From Streptomyces sp. NBC_00820 (GTDB lineage Bacteria; Actinomycetota; Actinomycetes; Streptomycetales; Streptomycetaceae): a DNA stretch of 64,000 bases. The first letter of the stretch is position 1. Each line of letters starts with the position of its first letter. Made by a program: the position numbers and the translations under genes. The DNA lies in the NCBI RefSeq assembly GCF_036347055.1, contig NZ_CP108882.1, positions 2,183,001 to 2,247,000 of the forward strand, in the 5' to 3' direction. The notes beneath the pieces were generated by a model that had not been told where the DNA came from, did not search any database, and saw nothing but the letters and a program-made list of their open reading frames with translations. Of the stretch, positions 1 through 9,412 are shown piece after piece.

Positions 1-1
1 A

Positions 2-241
2 CTGCACGGGGACGGCACCCCCATCGACCGCGAGGTGATCGAGGAGATCCGGGCGGCCTACGACGCGGCGACGGTCGCCGAGCCGTACCGGGCCGGTGAC
101 GTCATGGTCGTCGACAACATCGCCGTCGCCCACGGCCGCAGGCCCTACCGGGGCGCCCGGCGCATCCTGGTCACGATGACCGACCCCACCGACGGCACGG
201 AATTCGCGCCTCCGGACGTGGTGGCCACGCCCGGCTGGTAG
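2..241 (+). CDS. TauD/TfdA-type Fe(II)/2-oxoglutarate dioxygenase, C-terminal fragment
   Basis: Only the last 79 codons are in the window; the frame is open to the left edge, so the gene begins outside. The fragment carries the distal motif of TauD/SyrP-like oxygenases: a segment ending VAHGRRPYRGARRILV, in which the His would be the third iron ligand and the downstream Arg would bind the 2-oxoglutarate carboxylate. This subfamily often hydroxylates amino acids in nonribosomal peptide pathways. An exporter and a type II thioesterase follow on the same strand, which fits a biosynthetic cluster. The substrate cannot be inferred from this fragment. Confidence 0.75.
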   Translation: MHGDGTPIDREVIEEIRAAYDAATVAEPYRAGDVMVVDNIAVAHGRRPYRGARRILVTMTDPTDGTEFAPPDVVATPGW

Positions 242-314
242 AACGTCCGGGAACCGGTGCGGGCCCGCGCGGGGCCCGCACCCTCAGGAGCGAGCACCGA
301 AGGAAGCAACTCTC

Positions 315-1280
315 GTGAACATCGTGCTGTACGCGGTCATCGTGCTCTTCTGGGGCACCACCTGGATCGGCATCAAACTCCAGCTCGGCAGCGTGGACCC
401 GGCCGTGTCGGTCGCCTACCGCTTCCTGCTGGCCGCCGTCTGCATGTTCGTCTGGACCGGCGTACGCAAGCTGCCCATGCGCTTCCCCTTACGCAGCCAT
501 CTCCGGCTCGCGCTGGTCGGGTTGCTCATGTACTCCAGCAACTACGTGCTCTTCTACTACTGTTCCGAACACCTGGTCTCCGGCCTGGTGTCGATCATCT
601 TCTGCCTGTCGGTCGGCTTCAACATCCTCAACGGCCGCCTCTTCCTCAAGCGGCCCGTCTCGCGCACCGTGGTCCTCGGCTCGCTCGCCGGAGTGCTGGG
701 CCTCGCCCTGGTGTTCGGCAACGACATCACGCACACCAAGGCCTCCTCGGAGCTGCTGACCGGTGTCCTCCTCGGCCTCGGCGCGACCCTGCTGTTCTCC
801 CTGGGGAACATCACCTCCTCCTGGAACCAGAGCGCGGGCGGCCTGCCGATCGTGCAGTCCACCGCCTGGAGCATGCTGTACGGCGGGGTGTTCACCTCCC
901 TCGGCTGCCTGGCCGCCGGGAACTCCTTCACCGTCGAGCCCTCGTTCCGCTACCTGGCGGGGCTGGTGTACCTGTCCGTGTGCGGCTCGGCGATCGCCTT
1001 CGTCACCTATCTGACGCTGCTGTCCCGGATCGGACCGGACCGCGCCGCCTTCGCCACCGTGGCCTTCCCCATCGTCTCCCTCTCCCTGTCCACGGTCTTC
1101 GAGGACTACCGGTGGAGCGCCCTCGCCGTGCTCGGCGTGCTGGTCGTCCTGGCGGCCAACGCGGCCATCCTCGCCGGTCCCAGACTGCGCCGGCTGCTGG
1201 GCGGGACGGCCCCGGGCGGGACGGCCGAGACGACCGCGGAACCCCGGCCGGTACCGGAGAGCGGACCGCGCCGTGGCTGA
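315..1280 (+). CDS. EamA/DMT-superfamily transporter
   Basis: This 321-residue protein is almost entirely hydrophobic, with about ten predicted membrane segments, the usual layout of the drug/metabolite transporter superfamily (two EamA repeats). The N-terminus has the typical FWGTTWIGIK motif. The C-terminus is a short hydrophilic tail rich in Gly, Pro and Arg. A purine-rich GAAGGAAGCAA lies upstream of the ATG. It starts 73 bases after the oxygenase stop and overlaps the following thioesterase by 8 bases, so it probably belongs to the same operon. The likely role is export of the pathway product or an intermediate, but direction and substrate are inferred only from context. Confidence 0.85.
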   Translation: MNIVLYAVIVLFWGTTWIGIKLQLGSVDPAVSVAYRFLLAAVCMFVWTGVRKLPMRFPLRSHLRLALVGLLMYSSNYVLFYYCSEHLVSGLVSIIFCLSVGFNILNGRLFLKRPVSRTVVLGSLAGVLGLALVFGNDITHTKASSELLTGVLLGLGATLLFSLGNITSSWNQSAGGLPIVQSTAWSMLYGGVFTSLGCLAAGNSFTVEPSFRYLAGLVYLSVCGSAIAFVTYLTLLSRIGPDRAAFATVAFPIVSLSLSTVFEDYRWSALAVLGVLVVLAANAAILAGPRLRRLLGGTAPGGTAETTAEPRPVPESGPRRG

Positions 1281-2169
1281 GCCGCCGGCCACACCCCCGG
1301 ACAGCGCGGCGCACACGGGAGGCGCGCCCTCGGACAGCGCGGCACACACGGGCGGCACGCACGCGGGTCTCCCGCCCCAAGGCCGTTACTACCTGCTCCC
1401 CTACGCGGGCGGGGGCCCCGCGGCCTACCGTCCGCTGACCGACCACTGGGCGGCCCGCCCGGACCACTCGCCCGCGGTGGTGCCGCTCGCCTGGCGGTCC
1501 GGGACGTATCTCGGCACGGGCGGACTGCGCGCCCTCGCGGACGACCTGGCCGGCCGTGTCGCCGCGGACCTTCGGCTTCGACCCGGGCTCCGTTACGGCC
1601 TGTTCGGGCACAGCATGGGCGCGCTGGTCGCCTACGAGACGGCCGTCGCGCTCGCCCGCCTCGACTGCCCGGCGCCCGCGGTCCTCGCCGTGTCGGGGCG
1701 GGTGGCGCCGCAGTACGGCTACCGGGCCGCCGTCGACCCCCAGGAGCCGGAGAGCACCGCCGAGTACCTGCGTTCCTGCGGCGGCGCGCTCGCCGAGGCC
1801 GCCGCGGACCCCGAGTTCGTCGAGCTCGTGCGGGAACGGCTGCGGGACGACGTCCTGCTCGGTGCCGGGCACACGCACCGGGAGCGGCCGCCGCTGCCGG
1901 TGCCCGTCGTCGCGTTCGGCGGACGCGACGACCCGCTCGCGGCGCACGCGGAGATGGCGGGGTGGCTGCGGCACGGCGCGGACTCCGGGCGGCTGTGGCT
2001 CTTCCCGGGCGGCCACTGGTTCCTGTGGGACCACGTTCCGGCCGTGGCGGCCAGGCTGGAAGAGGCCCTGCGAGCCGCACCGGCCACGGCGAGCGCGCCC
2101 ACACACGGCGAAACGGCGAAAAGTCCTGCGGAATACCGGGATTCGTTTCCCGAAGGTAACCGTGCGTAA
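1273..2169 (+). CDS. Type II thioesterase (alpha/beta hydrolase)
   Basis: The 298-residue protein shows the thioesterase hydrolase fold: an early LLPYAGGG motif, the nucleophile elbow GHSMGA with Ser near residue 114, an acidic FGGRDDPL segment and a late GGHWFLWDH with the catalytic His. Type II thioesterases remove misprimed or stalled acyl groups from NRPS/PKS carrier proteins, so this supports a biosynthetic cluster to the left. The GTG start overlaps the EamA stop by 8 bases. The first 35 residues are unusual: they contain a tandem copy of DSAAHTGG, probably a recent short duplication in a non-catalytic leader. Confidence 0.88.
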   Translation: MAEPPATPPDSAAHTGGAPSDSAAHTGGTHAGLPPQGRYYLLPYAGGGPAAYRPLTDHWAARPDHSPAVVPLAWRSGTYLGTGGLRALADDLAGRVAADLRLRPGLRYGLFGHSMGALVAYETAVALARLDCPAPAVLAVSGRVAPQYGYRAAVDPQEPESTAEYLRSCGGALAEAAADPEFVELVRERLRDDVLLGAGHTHRERPPLPVPVVAFGGRDDPLAAHAEMAGWLRHGADSGRLWLFPGGHWFLWDHVPAVAARLEEALRAAPATASAPTHGETAKSPAEYRDSFPEGNRA

Positions 2170-2558
2170 TGCGAACGCAATGCGGATTCTTCGATTCCAC
2201 CCGTCGCCCACCGGCGCACCACCCACCTCGGAGATCCCCCCGGCCGCCTGCGACAACAGAGTCGAGTCATTACCAAAACCCCTGAGACACCTGAAACGAT
2301 CATGGTGGGTCCTGCGGGTTCTCAACATGCGGACAGGGCGAATCGACGTGAATTCCGTCGTTCCCCCCACGAGGTACCGCTCTGCATTACCTCGTGTCAT
2401 AACAAGAACGTCACAGCATTGCGCAGACTCTCCTCCACGTTCCCCGCACACGCTTAGAGTCACGGCCAGTCACCGCGCCCACCAGAATCTCAACTTCGGC
2501 CTGGCGCGCGGCTCGACCGTTTCCACGGGGAGGCGGTTGTCCAGGGAAAGGACTGATC
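2170..2558. other. Intergenic region upstream of livK
   Basis: About 390 bases with no convincing gene separate the thioesterase from livK. The region is visibly less GC-rich than its neighbours, as promoters in this genus usually are. TAGAGT at 2455-2460 is a plausible -10 hexamer but no good -35 was found at standard spacing. CAACATGCGGACA at 2323-2335 recurs exactly in the gltB upstream region at 27649-27661. GGAAAGG about ten bases before the livK GTG serves as ribosome-binding site. Confidence 0.5.
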
Positions 2559-3788
2559 GTGCGTCAACGTTCGCTCATCGCCATCACCGCCGCTCTGGCC
2601 GCGGGAGCACTTACCCTCACCGCCTGCGGCTCGCGCGACAGTGGCGACAAGGACTCGCAGTCCGGCGGCACCACCGTCACCATCGGCGTCGATGCCCCCC
2701 TCACGGGCGACCTCTCCGCGATCGGCCTCGGCATCAAGAACTCCGTCGACCTCGCCGTCAAGCAGGCCAACAAGCAGAAGACCGTCGACGGCATCACCTT
2801 CAAGACGGAGGCCCTCGACGACCAGGGCCAGCCGTCCGCCGGCCAGCAGAACGCCACCAAGCTCGCCGGTGACAACGGCGTCTACGGCGTCGTCGGCCCG
2901 CTGAACTCCTCCGTCGCCCAGTCGATGCAGAAGGTCTTCGACAACGCCAAGCTGGTCGAGGTCTCCCCGGCCAACACCAACCCCAGCCTGACCCAGGGCG
3001 ACAACTGGGCCACCACCAAGGCGCGCGCGTACAAGTCGTACTTCCGCACCGCCACCACCGACGCCATCCAGGGCCCGTTCGCCGCCGAGTACGTCTACGG
3101 CAAGGCGAAGCTGAAGAAGGCCTTCGTCATCGACGACAAGAAGACCTACGGCGCCGGCCTCGCCGCCACCTTCACCGCCAAGTTCAAGGAACTCGGCGGC
3201 AAGGTCGTCGGCACCGAGCACATCAACCCCGACGCCAAGGACTACTCCGCCGTCGCCACCAAGGTGAAGAACTCCGGCGCCGACGTCGTCTACTACGGCG
3301 GCGAGTACCCGCAGGCCGGCCCGCTCGCCAAGCAGTTCAAGGGCGCCGGCGCCAAGATCCCCCTGGTCGGCGGCGACGCCGTCTACGACCCGACCTACAT
3401 CAAGCTCGCCGGCCCCGCCAGCAACGGCGACCTCACCACCTCCGTCGGCGCCCCGCTCGACACCCTGCCCTCCGCCAAGGCCTTCCTCGACAACTACAAG
3501 GCCGGCGGCTACACCGAGGCCTACGGCGCCTACGGCGGCTACGCCTACGACTCCGCCTGGGCCATCATCCAGGCCATCAAGAAGACCGTCGAGGACAACG
3601 ACGGCAAGCTCCCCTCCGACGCCCGCGCCAAGATCACCGAGGCCATGCAGGGAGTCTCCTTCGACGGCGTGACCGGCAAGGTCGCCTTCGACGAGTTCGG
3701 TGACACCACCAACAAGCAGCTCACCGTGTACTCGGTCAAGGACGGCGCCTGGACCACCGTGACCTCCGGCACCTACAACGGCGGCTGA
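2559..3788 (+). CDS. livK: Branched-chain amino acid ABC transporter, substrate-binding lipoprotein
   Basis: The 409-residue protein begins with a lipoprotein signal peptide: a charged start, a hydrophobic stretch and the lipobox LTAC with the lipidated Cys at about residue 23. The mature part reads as a type I periplasmic-binding fold of the Leu/Ile/Val-binding family, with an early DAPLTGD segment and alternating Lys-rich surface regions. It would be tethered outside the membrane and deliver branched-chain amino acids to the LivHM channel. It is the first gene of the liv cluster and is followed by a strong hairpin that probably sets its expression above that of the permeases. The substrate is inferred from family and gene order. 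Confidence 0.92.
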   Translation: MRQRSLIAITAALAAGALTLTACGSRDSGDKDSQSGGTTVTIGVDAPLTGDLSAIGLGIKNSVDLAVKQANKQKTVDGITFKTEALDDQGQPSAGQQNATKLAGDNGVYGVVGPLNSSVAQSMQKVFDNAKLVEVSPANTNPSLTQGDNWATTKARAYKSYFRTATTDAIQGPFAAEYVYGKAKLKKAFVIDDKKTYGAGLAATFTAKFKELGGKVVGTEHINPDAKDYSAVATKVKNSGADVVYYGGEYPQAGPLAKQFKGAGAKIPLVGGDAVYDPTYIKLAGPASNGDLTTSVGAPLDTLPSAKAFLDNYKAGGYTEAYGAYGGYAYDSAWAIIQAIKKTVEDNDGKLPSDARAKITEAMQGVSFDGVTGKVAFDEFGDTTNKQLTVYSVKDGAWTTVTSGTYNGG

Positions 3789-3820
3789 GGCCCGGCCCAC
3801 TCCCGCACCACCACCGAGCC

Positions 3821-3852
3821 GCGCGGGGCGCTGTTCCACAAGCGCCCCGCGC
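3821..3852 (+). terminator. Hairpin between livK and livH
   Basis: A perfect 12-bp stem (GCGCGGGGCGCT at 3821-3832 and its complement at 3841-3852) encloses an 8-base loop. It lies 33 bases after the livK stop and has no T-run. Such structures in binding-protein operons commonly cause partial termination or protect the upstream message from 3' decay, allowing more binding protein than permease. Which of these applies here is inference. Confidence 0.75.
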
Positions 3853-3913
3853 GCACTCGCATCCGGACATCCGGGCACATCCGTCAACATCCGAAAGTCT
3901 CGGAGGACTTGCG

Positions 3914-4846
3914 GTGAACGAACTGCCGCAGCAGCTGGTCAACGGCCTGCTTCTGGGAGCCATGTACGGGCTGGTCGCCATCGGTTACACCATGGTCTAC
4001 GGCATCGTCCAGCTCATCAACTTCGCCCATGGCGAGATCTTCATGACCGGCGCCTTCGGCGCCCTCACCGTCTACCTGTACGTACTGCCGGACGGCACGT
4101 CCATGTGGATCGCCCTGCCCCTCATGCTGCTCGGCGGCATCATCGTCTCCGTCCTCATCGCCGTAGGGGCGGAACGGTTCGCCTATCGCCCCCTGCGCAG
4201 CGCACCCCGCCTGGCCCCCCTCATCACGGCCATCGGCCTCTCCCTCGCCCTCCAGCAGGCCGTCTGGGCCTGGTACCCCGACGCCAAGTCCGCCATCACC
4301 TTCCCCCAGATCGACGGCGGCCCCTTCCACGTCGGCAGCGTCACCATCCAGACCGGCGACATCTTCCTGATGATCGCCGCCCCCATCAGCATGGCCGTCC
4401 TCGCCTACTTCGTCATGAAGACCCGCACCGGACGCGGCATGCAGGCCACCGCCCAGGACCCCGACACGGCCAAGCTCATGGGCATCAACACCGACCGCAT
4501 CATCGTGGTCGCCTTCGCCCTCGGCGCCGCCTTCGCCGCCGTCGGCGGCGTCGCGGACGGCCTCAAGTACGGCCAGATCGACTTCAAGATCGGCTTCATC
4601 CTCGGCCTCAAGGCCTTCACCGCGGCCGTCCTCGGCGGCATCGGCAACATCTACGGCGCCATGCTCGGCGGCATCGCCCTCGGCGTCGCCGAGACCCTCG
4701 CCACCGCCTACATCGCCGACCTCCCCGGCATGGACAAATTCGGCAGCCAGTCCTGGGCCGACGTCTGGGCCTTCGTACTTCTCATCCTCGTACTGCTGTT
4801 CAGGCCCCAGGGCCTGCTCGGCGAACGCGTCGCGGACAGGGCGTGA
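3914..4846 (+). CDS. livH: Branched-chain amino acid ABC transporter, permease LivH
   Basis: This 310-residue polytopic membrane protein has the family signature INFAHGEIFMTGAFGA near residues 36-51 and about eight hydrophobic segments. The GTG start is preceded by TCGGAGGACTT, a good ribosome-binding site. The C-terminus ends with LLFRPQGLLGE, the standard LivH/LivM ending. LivH pairs with LivM to form the membrane channel for branched-chain amino acids. The stop lies 6 bases before the livM ATG. Confidence 0.93.
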   Translation: MNELPQQLVNGLLLGAMYGLVAIGYTMVYGIVQLINFAHGEIFMTGAFGALTVYLYVLPDGTSMWIALPLMLLGGIIVSVLIAVGAERFAYRPLRSAPRLAPLITAIGLSLALQQAVWAWYPDAKSAITFPQIDGGPFHVGSVTIQTGDIFLMIAAPISMAVLAYFVMKTRTGRGMQATAQDPDTAKLMGINTDRIIVVAFALGAAFAAVGGVADGLKYGQIDFKIGFILGLKAFTAAVLGGIGNIYGAMLGGIALGVAETLATAYIADLPGMDKFGSQSWADVWAFVLLILVLLFRPQGLLGERVADRA

Positions 4847-4851
4847 CACCG

Positions 4852-6669
4852 ATGACCACACAGACCACCACCCCCGAAACCCCCACCGCCGCGACCACGG
4901 CCGGCCTCATCGGCATCCCGCCGCACATCGGCCGCGCCCTCGCCACCGCCGGCGGCGGCCTCACCGTCGTCTCCACCTTCCTCGCCTGGACCTGGACCCA
5001 GGCCTTCCCCGGCGACCTCACCGTCTACGGCTACCCCGGCGGCCTCCAGGTCCTCGTCCTCATCGGCGGCATCCTCACCACCCTCCTCGGCCTCGCCTCC
5101 TACCAGGTCAAGGGCCTGCACCGGCTCGCCCCCGCCGGAGCCGACGCCGCACTGAAGTTCGCGGCCCTCGCCACCTTCGCCACCGCCTGGTACACCGTCC
5201 TCGCCATCAGCTACGAACTCGGCGGACTCGTCAACCTCGAACCCGGCGCCTACATCGCCGCCGCCGCCACCCTCGCAGCGTTCACCGGCGCCCTCGCCCT
5301 GCCCTTCAAGCGGCCCCAGCCCGAACCCATCGACCCCGACGACACCGGCTGGGAGAAGTTCAAGCACGACGCCGCCCACCGCTGGGAAACCGTCAAGGCC
5401 GCCTTCTCCGCCGAAGCCCCCCGCCCCGTCGCCACACTCCCCGCCTACGCCGAGATCCTCATCATCGTCGGCATCATGGCCATCGCCCTGACCGTCTTCA
5501 CCTACGGCATCGGCACCGAGTACGACGAGCTCTTCATCGGCTTCCTGCTGACCGCCGGCTTCGGCTTCGCCGCACTCAACAAGTCCGGCCTCATCGCCCA
5601 CGCCTCCCAGATCACCAGCCGCCACCAGAACATCACCGTCTGCGGCGCCTTCGTGACAGCGGCCCTCTTCCCCTTCACCCAGACCAACGACCAGTACGCC
5701 ACCCTCGGCGTCTACATCCTCATCTTCGCCACCGTCGCACTCGGCCTCAACATCGTCGTCGGCCTCGCCGGACTCCTCGACCTCGGCTACGTCGCCTTCC
5801 TCGGCGTCGGCGCCTACGCCGCCTCCCTCGTCTCCGGCTCCCCCAGCTCCCCCTTCCACGTCCACTTCCCCTTCTGGGCCGCCGCCCTCGTCGGCGCCGC
5901 CGCCTCCCTCGTCTTCGGCGTCCTCATCGGCGCCCCCACCCTCCGACTGCGCGGCGACTACCTCGCCATCGTCACCCTCGGCTTCGGAGAGATCTTCCGC
6001 ATCACCGCCAACAACCTCGACGGCACCAGCGGACCCGACCTCACCAACGGCTCCAACGGCGTCTCCTCCATCCCCGACCTCGACATCCTCGGCCTCGACC
6101 TCGGCGCCCAGCACGACATCGCCGGCTTCACCATCGGCCGCTTCGCCAACTACTTCTTCCTCATGCTCATCATCACGGCCGTCGTCGTCCTCGTCTTCCG
6201 ACGCAGCGGCGACTCCCGCATCGGCCGAGCCTGGGTAGCCATCCGCGAAGACGAGACCGCAGCCCTCGCCATGGGCATCAACGGCTTCCGCGTCAAACTC
6301 ATCGCCTTCGCCGTCGGCGCCTCCCTCGCCGGACTCGCCGGCACCGTCCAGGCCCACGTCACCTACACCGTGACCCCCGAGCAGTACCTCTTCGCCGGCC
6401 CCATCCCGCCCAACTCCGCCTTCCTCCTCGCCGCAGTCGTCCTCGGCGGCATGGGCACCATCGGCGGCCCCCTCATCGGCGCCTCCCTGCTCTTCCTCAT
6501 CCCCAACAAGCTGCAGTTCCTCGGCGACTACCAGCTCTTCGCCTTCGGCGTCGCCCTCATCCTCCTCATGCGCTTCCGCCCCGAAGGCCTCGTCCCCAAC
6601 AGGCGCAACCAGCTGGAGTTCCACGAAGAAGCCGAAGCACCCGCAGTCCTCAGCAAGGCAGGGGCCTGA
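4852..6669 (+). CDS. livM: Branched-chain amino acid ABC transporter, permease LivM with N-terminal membrane extension
   Basis: The C-terminal 350 residues are a standard LivM permease: LNIVVGLAGLLDLGYVAFLG, then the IVTLGFGEIFRI segment and an ending MRFRPEGLVPNRR. The protein is 605 residues, roughly 200 to 250 more than a typical LivM. The extra N-terminal part contains several hydrophobic segments and a hydrophilic linker (about residues 150-190) rich in Pro, Asp and Lys. The ATG at 4852 follows the livH stop directly; an in-frame GTG at 4843 is possible but less likely. It would form the transport channel with LivH. The role of the extension is unknown. Confidence 0.92.
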   Translation: MTTQTTTPETPTAATTAGLIGIPPHIGRALATAGGGLTVVSTFLAWTWTQAFPGDLTVYGYPGGLQVLVLIGGILTTLLGLASYQVKGLHRLAPAGADAALKFAALATFATAWYTVLAISYELGGLVNLEPGAYIAAAATLAAFTGALALPFKRPQPEPIDPDDTGWEKFKHDAAHRWETVKAAFSAEAPRPVATLPAYAEILIIVGIMAIALTVFTYGIGTEYDELFIGFLLTAGFGFAALNKSGLIAHASQITSRHQNITVCGAFVTAALFPFTQTNDQYATLGVYILIFATVALGLNIVVGLAGLLDLGYVAFLGVGAYAASLVSGSPSSPFHVHFPFWAAALVGAAASLVFGVLIGAPTLRLRGDYLAIVTLGFGEIFRITANNLDGTSGPDLTNGSNGVSSIPDLDILGLDLGAQHDIAGFTIGRFANYFFLMLIITAVVVLVFRRSGDSRIGRAWVAIREDETAALAMGINGFRVKLIAFAVGASLAGLAGTVQAHVTYTVTPEQYLFAGPIPPNSAFLLAAVVLGGMGTIGGPLIGASLLFLIPNKLQFLGDYQLFAFGVALILLMRFRPEGLVPNRRNQLEFHEEAEAPAVLSKAGA

Positions 6670-6674
6670 CCACC

Positions 6675-7747
<1,073 letters not shown>

Positions 7748-7751
<4 letters not shown>

Positions 7752-8464
7752 CCGCACTGCTCGAAGTCGAAGACCTCCGAGTCGCCTACGGCAAGATCGA
7801 AGCCGTCAAAGGCATCTCCTTCAAGGTCGAAGCCGGCGAGGTCGTCACCCTGATCGGCACCAACGGCGCCGGCAAAACCACCACCCTGCGCACCCTCTCC
7901 GGCCTCCTCAAGCCCGTCGGCGGCCAGATCAGGTTCAACGGCAAGTCACTCAAGAAGACCCCCGCCCACCACATCGTCCAACTCGGACTCGCACACTCCC
8001 CCGAAGGCCGGCACATCTTCCCGCGCATGACCATCGAGGACAACCTCCGCCTCGGCGCCTTCCTGCGCAGCGACAGAGCCGGCATCGAAAAAGACATCCA
8101 GCGCGCCTACGACCTCTTCGCCATCCTCGGCCAACGCCGCAAGCAGGCCGCGGGCACCCTCTCCGGCGGAGAACAGCAGATGCTCGCCATGGGCCGCGCC
8201 CTGATGTCCCAGCCCAAACTGCTCATGCTCGACGAACCCTCCATGGGCCTCTCCCCGATCATGATGCAGAAGATCATGGCGACCATCGCCGAGCTGAAGT
8301 CCCAGGGCACCACCATCCTGCTCGTCGAACAGAACGCCCAGGCCGCCCTCTCGCTCGCCGACCACGGCCACGTCATGGAAATCGGCAAGATCGTCCTCTC
8401 CGGCAGCGGACAGGACCTCCTCCACGACGAATCCGTCCGCAAGGCCTACCTCGGCGAGGACTGA
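7748..8464 (+). CDS. livF: Branched-chain amino acid ABC transporter, ATPase LivF
   Basis: A standard-length (238 residues) LivF ATPase with Walker A GTNGAGKTT near residue 37, ABC signature LSGGEQQMLAMGRAL, Walker B LLMLDEPSMGLSP and the switch segment LLVEQNAQ. It forms the nucleotide-binding heterodimer with LivG. Its ATG overlaps the livG TGA by 4 bases, so the two are translationally coupled. It is the last gene of the liv operon; a strong hairpin follows before the convergent response regulator. Confidence 0.95.
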
Positions 8465-8490
8465 CACGGCCACGGCCATGGATTCGGATA

Positions 8491-8534
8491 CGACGGAGGC
8501 CCGCGCCCCCACACAGGGGACGCGGGCCTCGTCG
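8491..8534. terminator. Bidirectional terminator between livF and the ANTAR regulator
   Basis: An almost perfect 14-bp stem (left arm 8491-8505 with one bulged G, right arm CGCGGGCCTCGTCG at 8521-8534) sits between two convergent genes, 26 bases after the livF stop and 23 bases beyond the regulator stop. It has no long T-run, as is usual in this genus. Position and stem strength argue that it stops transcription from both sides. Confidence 0.8.
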
Positions 8535-8557
8535 TACACACACACCGGATCCGGCGC

Positions 8558-9214
8558 TCAGCCCTTCTTGGCCTTCTTCTCCTGCGCGTCCGCGATGACC
8601 GCCTCCGCGACCTGCTGCATCGACATCCGGCGATCCATCGACGTCTTCTGGATCCAGCGGAACGCCGCCGGCTCCGTCAGCCCGTACTCCGTCTGCAGGA
8701 TCGACTTCGCCCGGTCCACCAGCTTGCGCGTCTCCAGCCGCAACGAGAGATCCGCGACCTCCTGCTCCAACTGCTTCAGCTCCGCGAACCGCGACACGGC
8801 CATCTCGATGGCCGGAACCACGTCACTCTTGCTGAACGGCTTCACCAGGTACGCCATGGCACCGGCGTCCCGGGCCCGCTCGACCAGATCACGCTGCGAG
8901 AAGGCGGTGAGCATGAGCACCGGGGCGATCGACTCCTCGGCGATCTTCTCCGCCGCCGAGATGCCGTCGAGCTTCGGCATCTTCACATCGAGGATCACCA
9001 GGTCCGGCTTGTGCTCCCGCGCCAGCTCCACGGCCTCCTCCCCGTCCCCGGCCTCGCCGACGACGGAGTACCCCTCCTCCTCCAGCATTTCCTTCAGGTC
9101 GAGCCGGATCAGCGCCTCGTCCTCGGCGATGACGACACGGGTCGTCAGCGGAGGCACGTGCGACTTGTCGTCGTCGGGCGCGTCTTCGGGCTGGGGCGAC
9201 TCGGGGGCGGTCAC
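8558..9214 (-). CDS. ANTAR-domain response regulator (PdtaR-like)
   Basis: The 218-residue protein has a receiver domain (about residues 25-145) with the acidic pair ED near residue 31, the phosphorylatable Asp at about residue 76 in LVILDVKMP, and the conserved Thr and Lys (MLTAF, LVKPF). It ends with an ANTAR RNA-binding helical domain (about residues 150-205). ANTAR proteins such as PdtaR bind paired stem-loops in mRNA to prevent termination, usually after phosphorylation by a partner kinase; no kinase gene is nearby. A 23-residue acidic N-terminal leader precedes the receiver domain. The start is GTG, and the gene is convergent with livF. Confidence 0.88.
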   Translation of the reverse strand: MTAPESPQPEDAPDDDKSHVPPLTTRVVIAEDEALIRLDLKEMLEEEGYSVVGEAGDGEEAVELAREHKPDLVILDVKMPKLDGISAAEKIAEESIAPVLMLTAFSQRDLVERARDAGAMAYLVKPFSKSDVVPAIEMAVSRFAELKQLEQEVADLSLRLETRKLVDRAKSILQTEYGLTEPAAFRWIQKTSMDRRMSMQQVAEAVIADAQEKKAKKG

Positions 9215-9313
9215 GGAGGCGGCTCCTTGTTCAGGCAGGGGTCTGACAAGAGCCTACCTAGCTGCGGTAAAGTGGGGGCACGGCGGGTGACCGCCAACCT
9301 TCATTTTACAGGA

Positions 9314-9387
9314 AGCCCCGGTAGTCCAGCGGAAGAGACACGGTGCTCAAACCACCGACAGCGTGGGTTCGAATCCCACCCGGGGCA
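9314..9387 (+). tRNA. tRNA-like gene, anticodon CAA (Leu), with a short variable loop
   Basis: The 74-base sequence folds as a cloverleaf: acceptor GCCCCGG/CCGGGGC with discriminator A, T8 and A9, a weak D-stem (GTC/GAC), G18-G19, anticodon stem CGGTG/CACCG with loop CTCAAAC, a five-base variable loop ACAGC and T-arm GTGGG-TTCGAAT-CCCAC. Anticodon positions 34-36 read CAA, which would decode the Leu codon TTG. Bacterial leucine tRNAs normally carry a long class II variable arm, which is absent here. No CCA is encoded. It could be a functional but atypical tRNA or a tRNA-derived element. The cloverleaf itself is clear; its amino-acid identity is not. Confidence 0.75.
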
Positions 9388-9412
9388 CTTTTCCTTCGAT
9401 TCCAAGGTCACG

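Noticed and set aside
9362..9387. tRNA 3' end as an integration site
   Set aside because: No second copy of the tRNA 3' sequence was seen, and no integrase gene is nearby.
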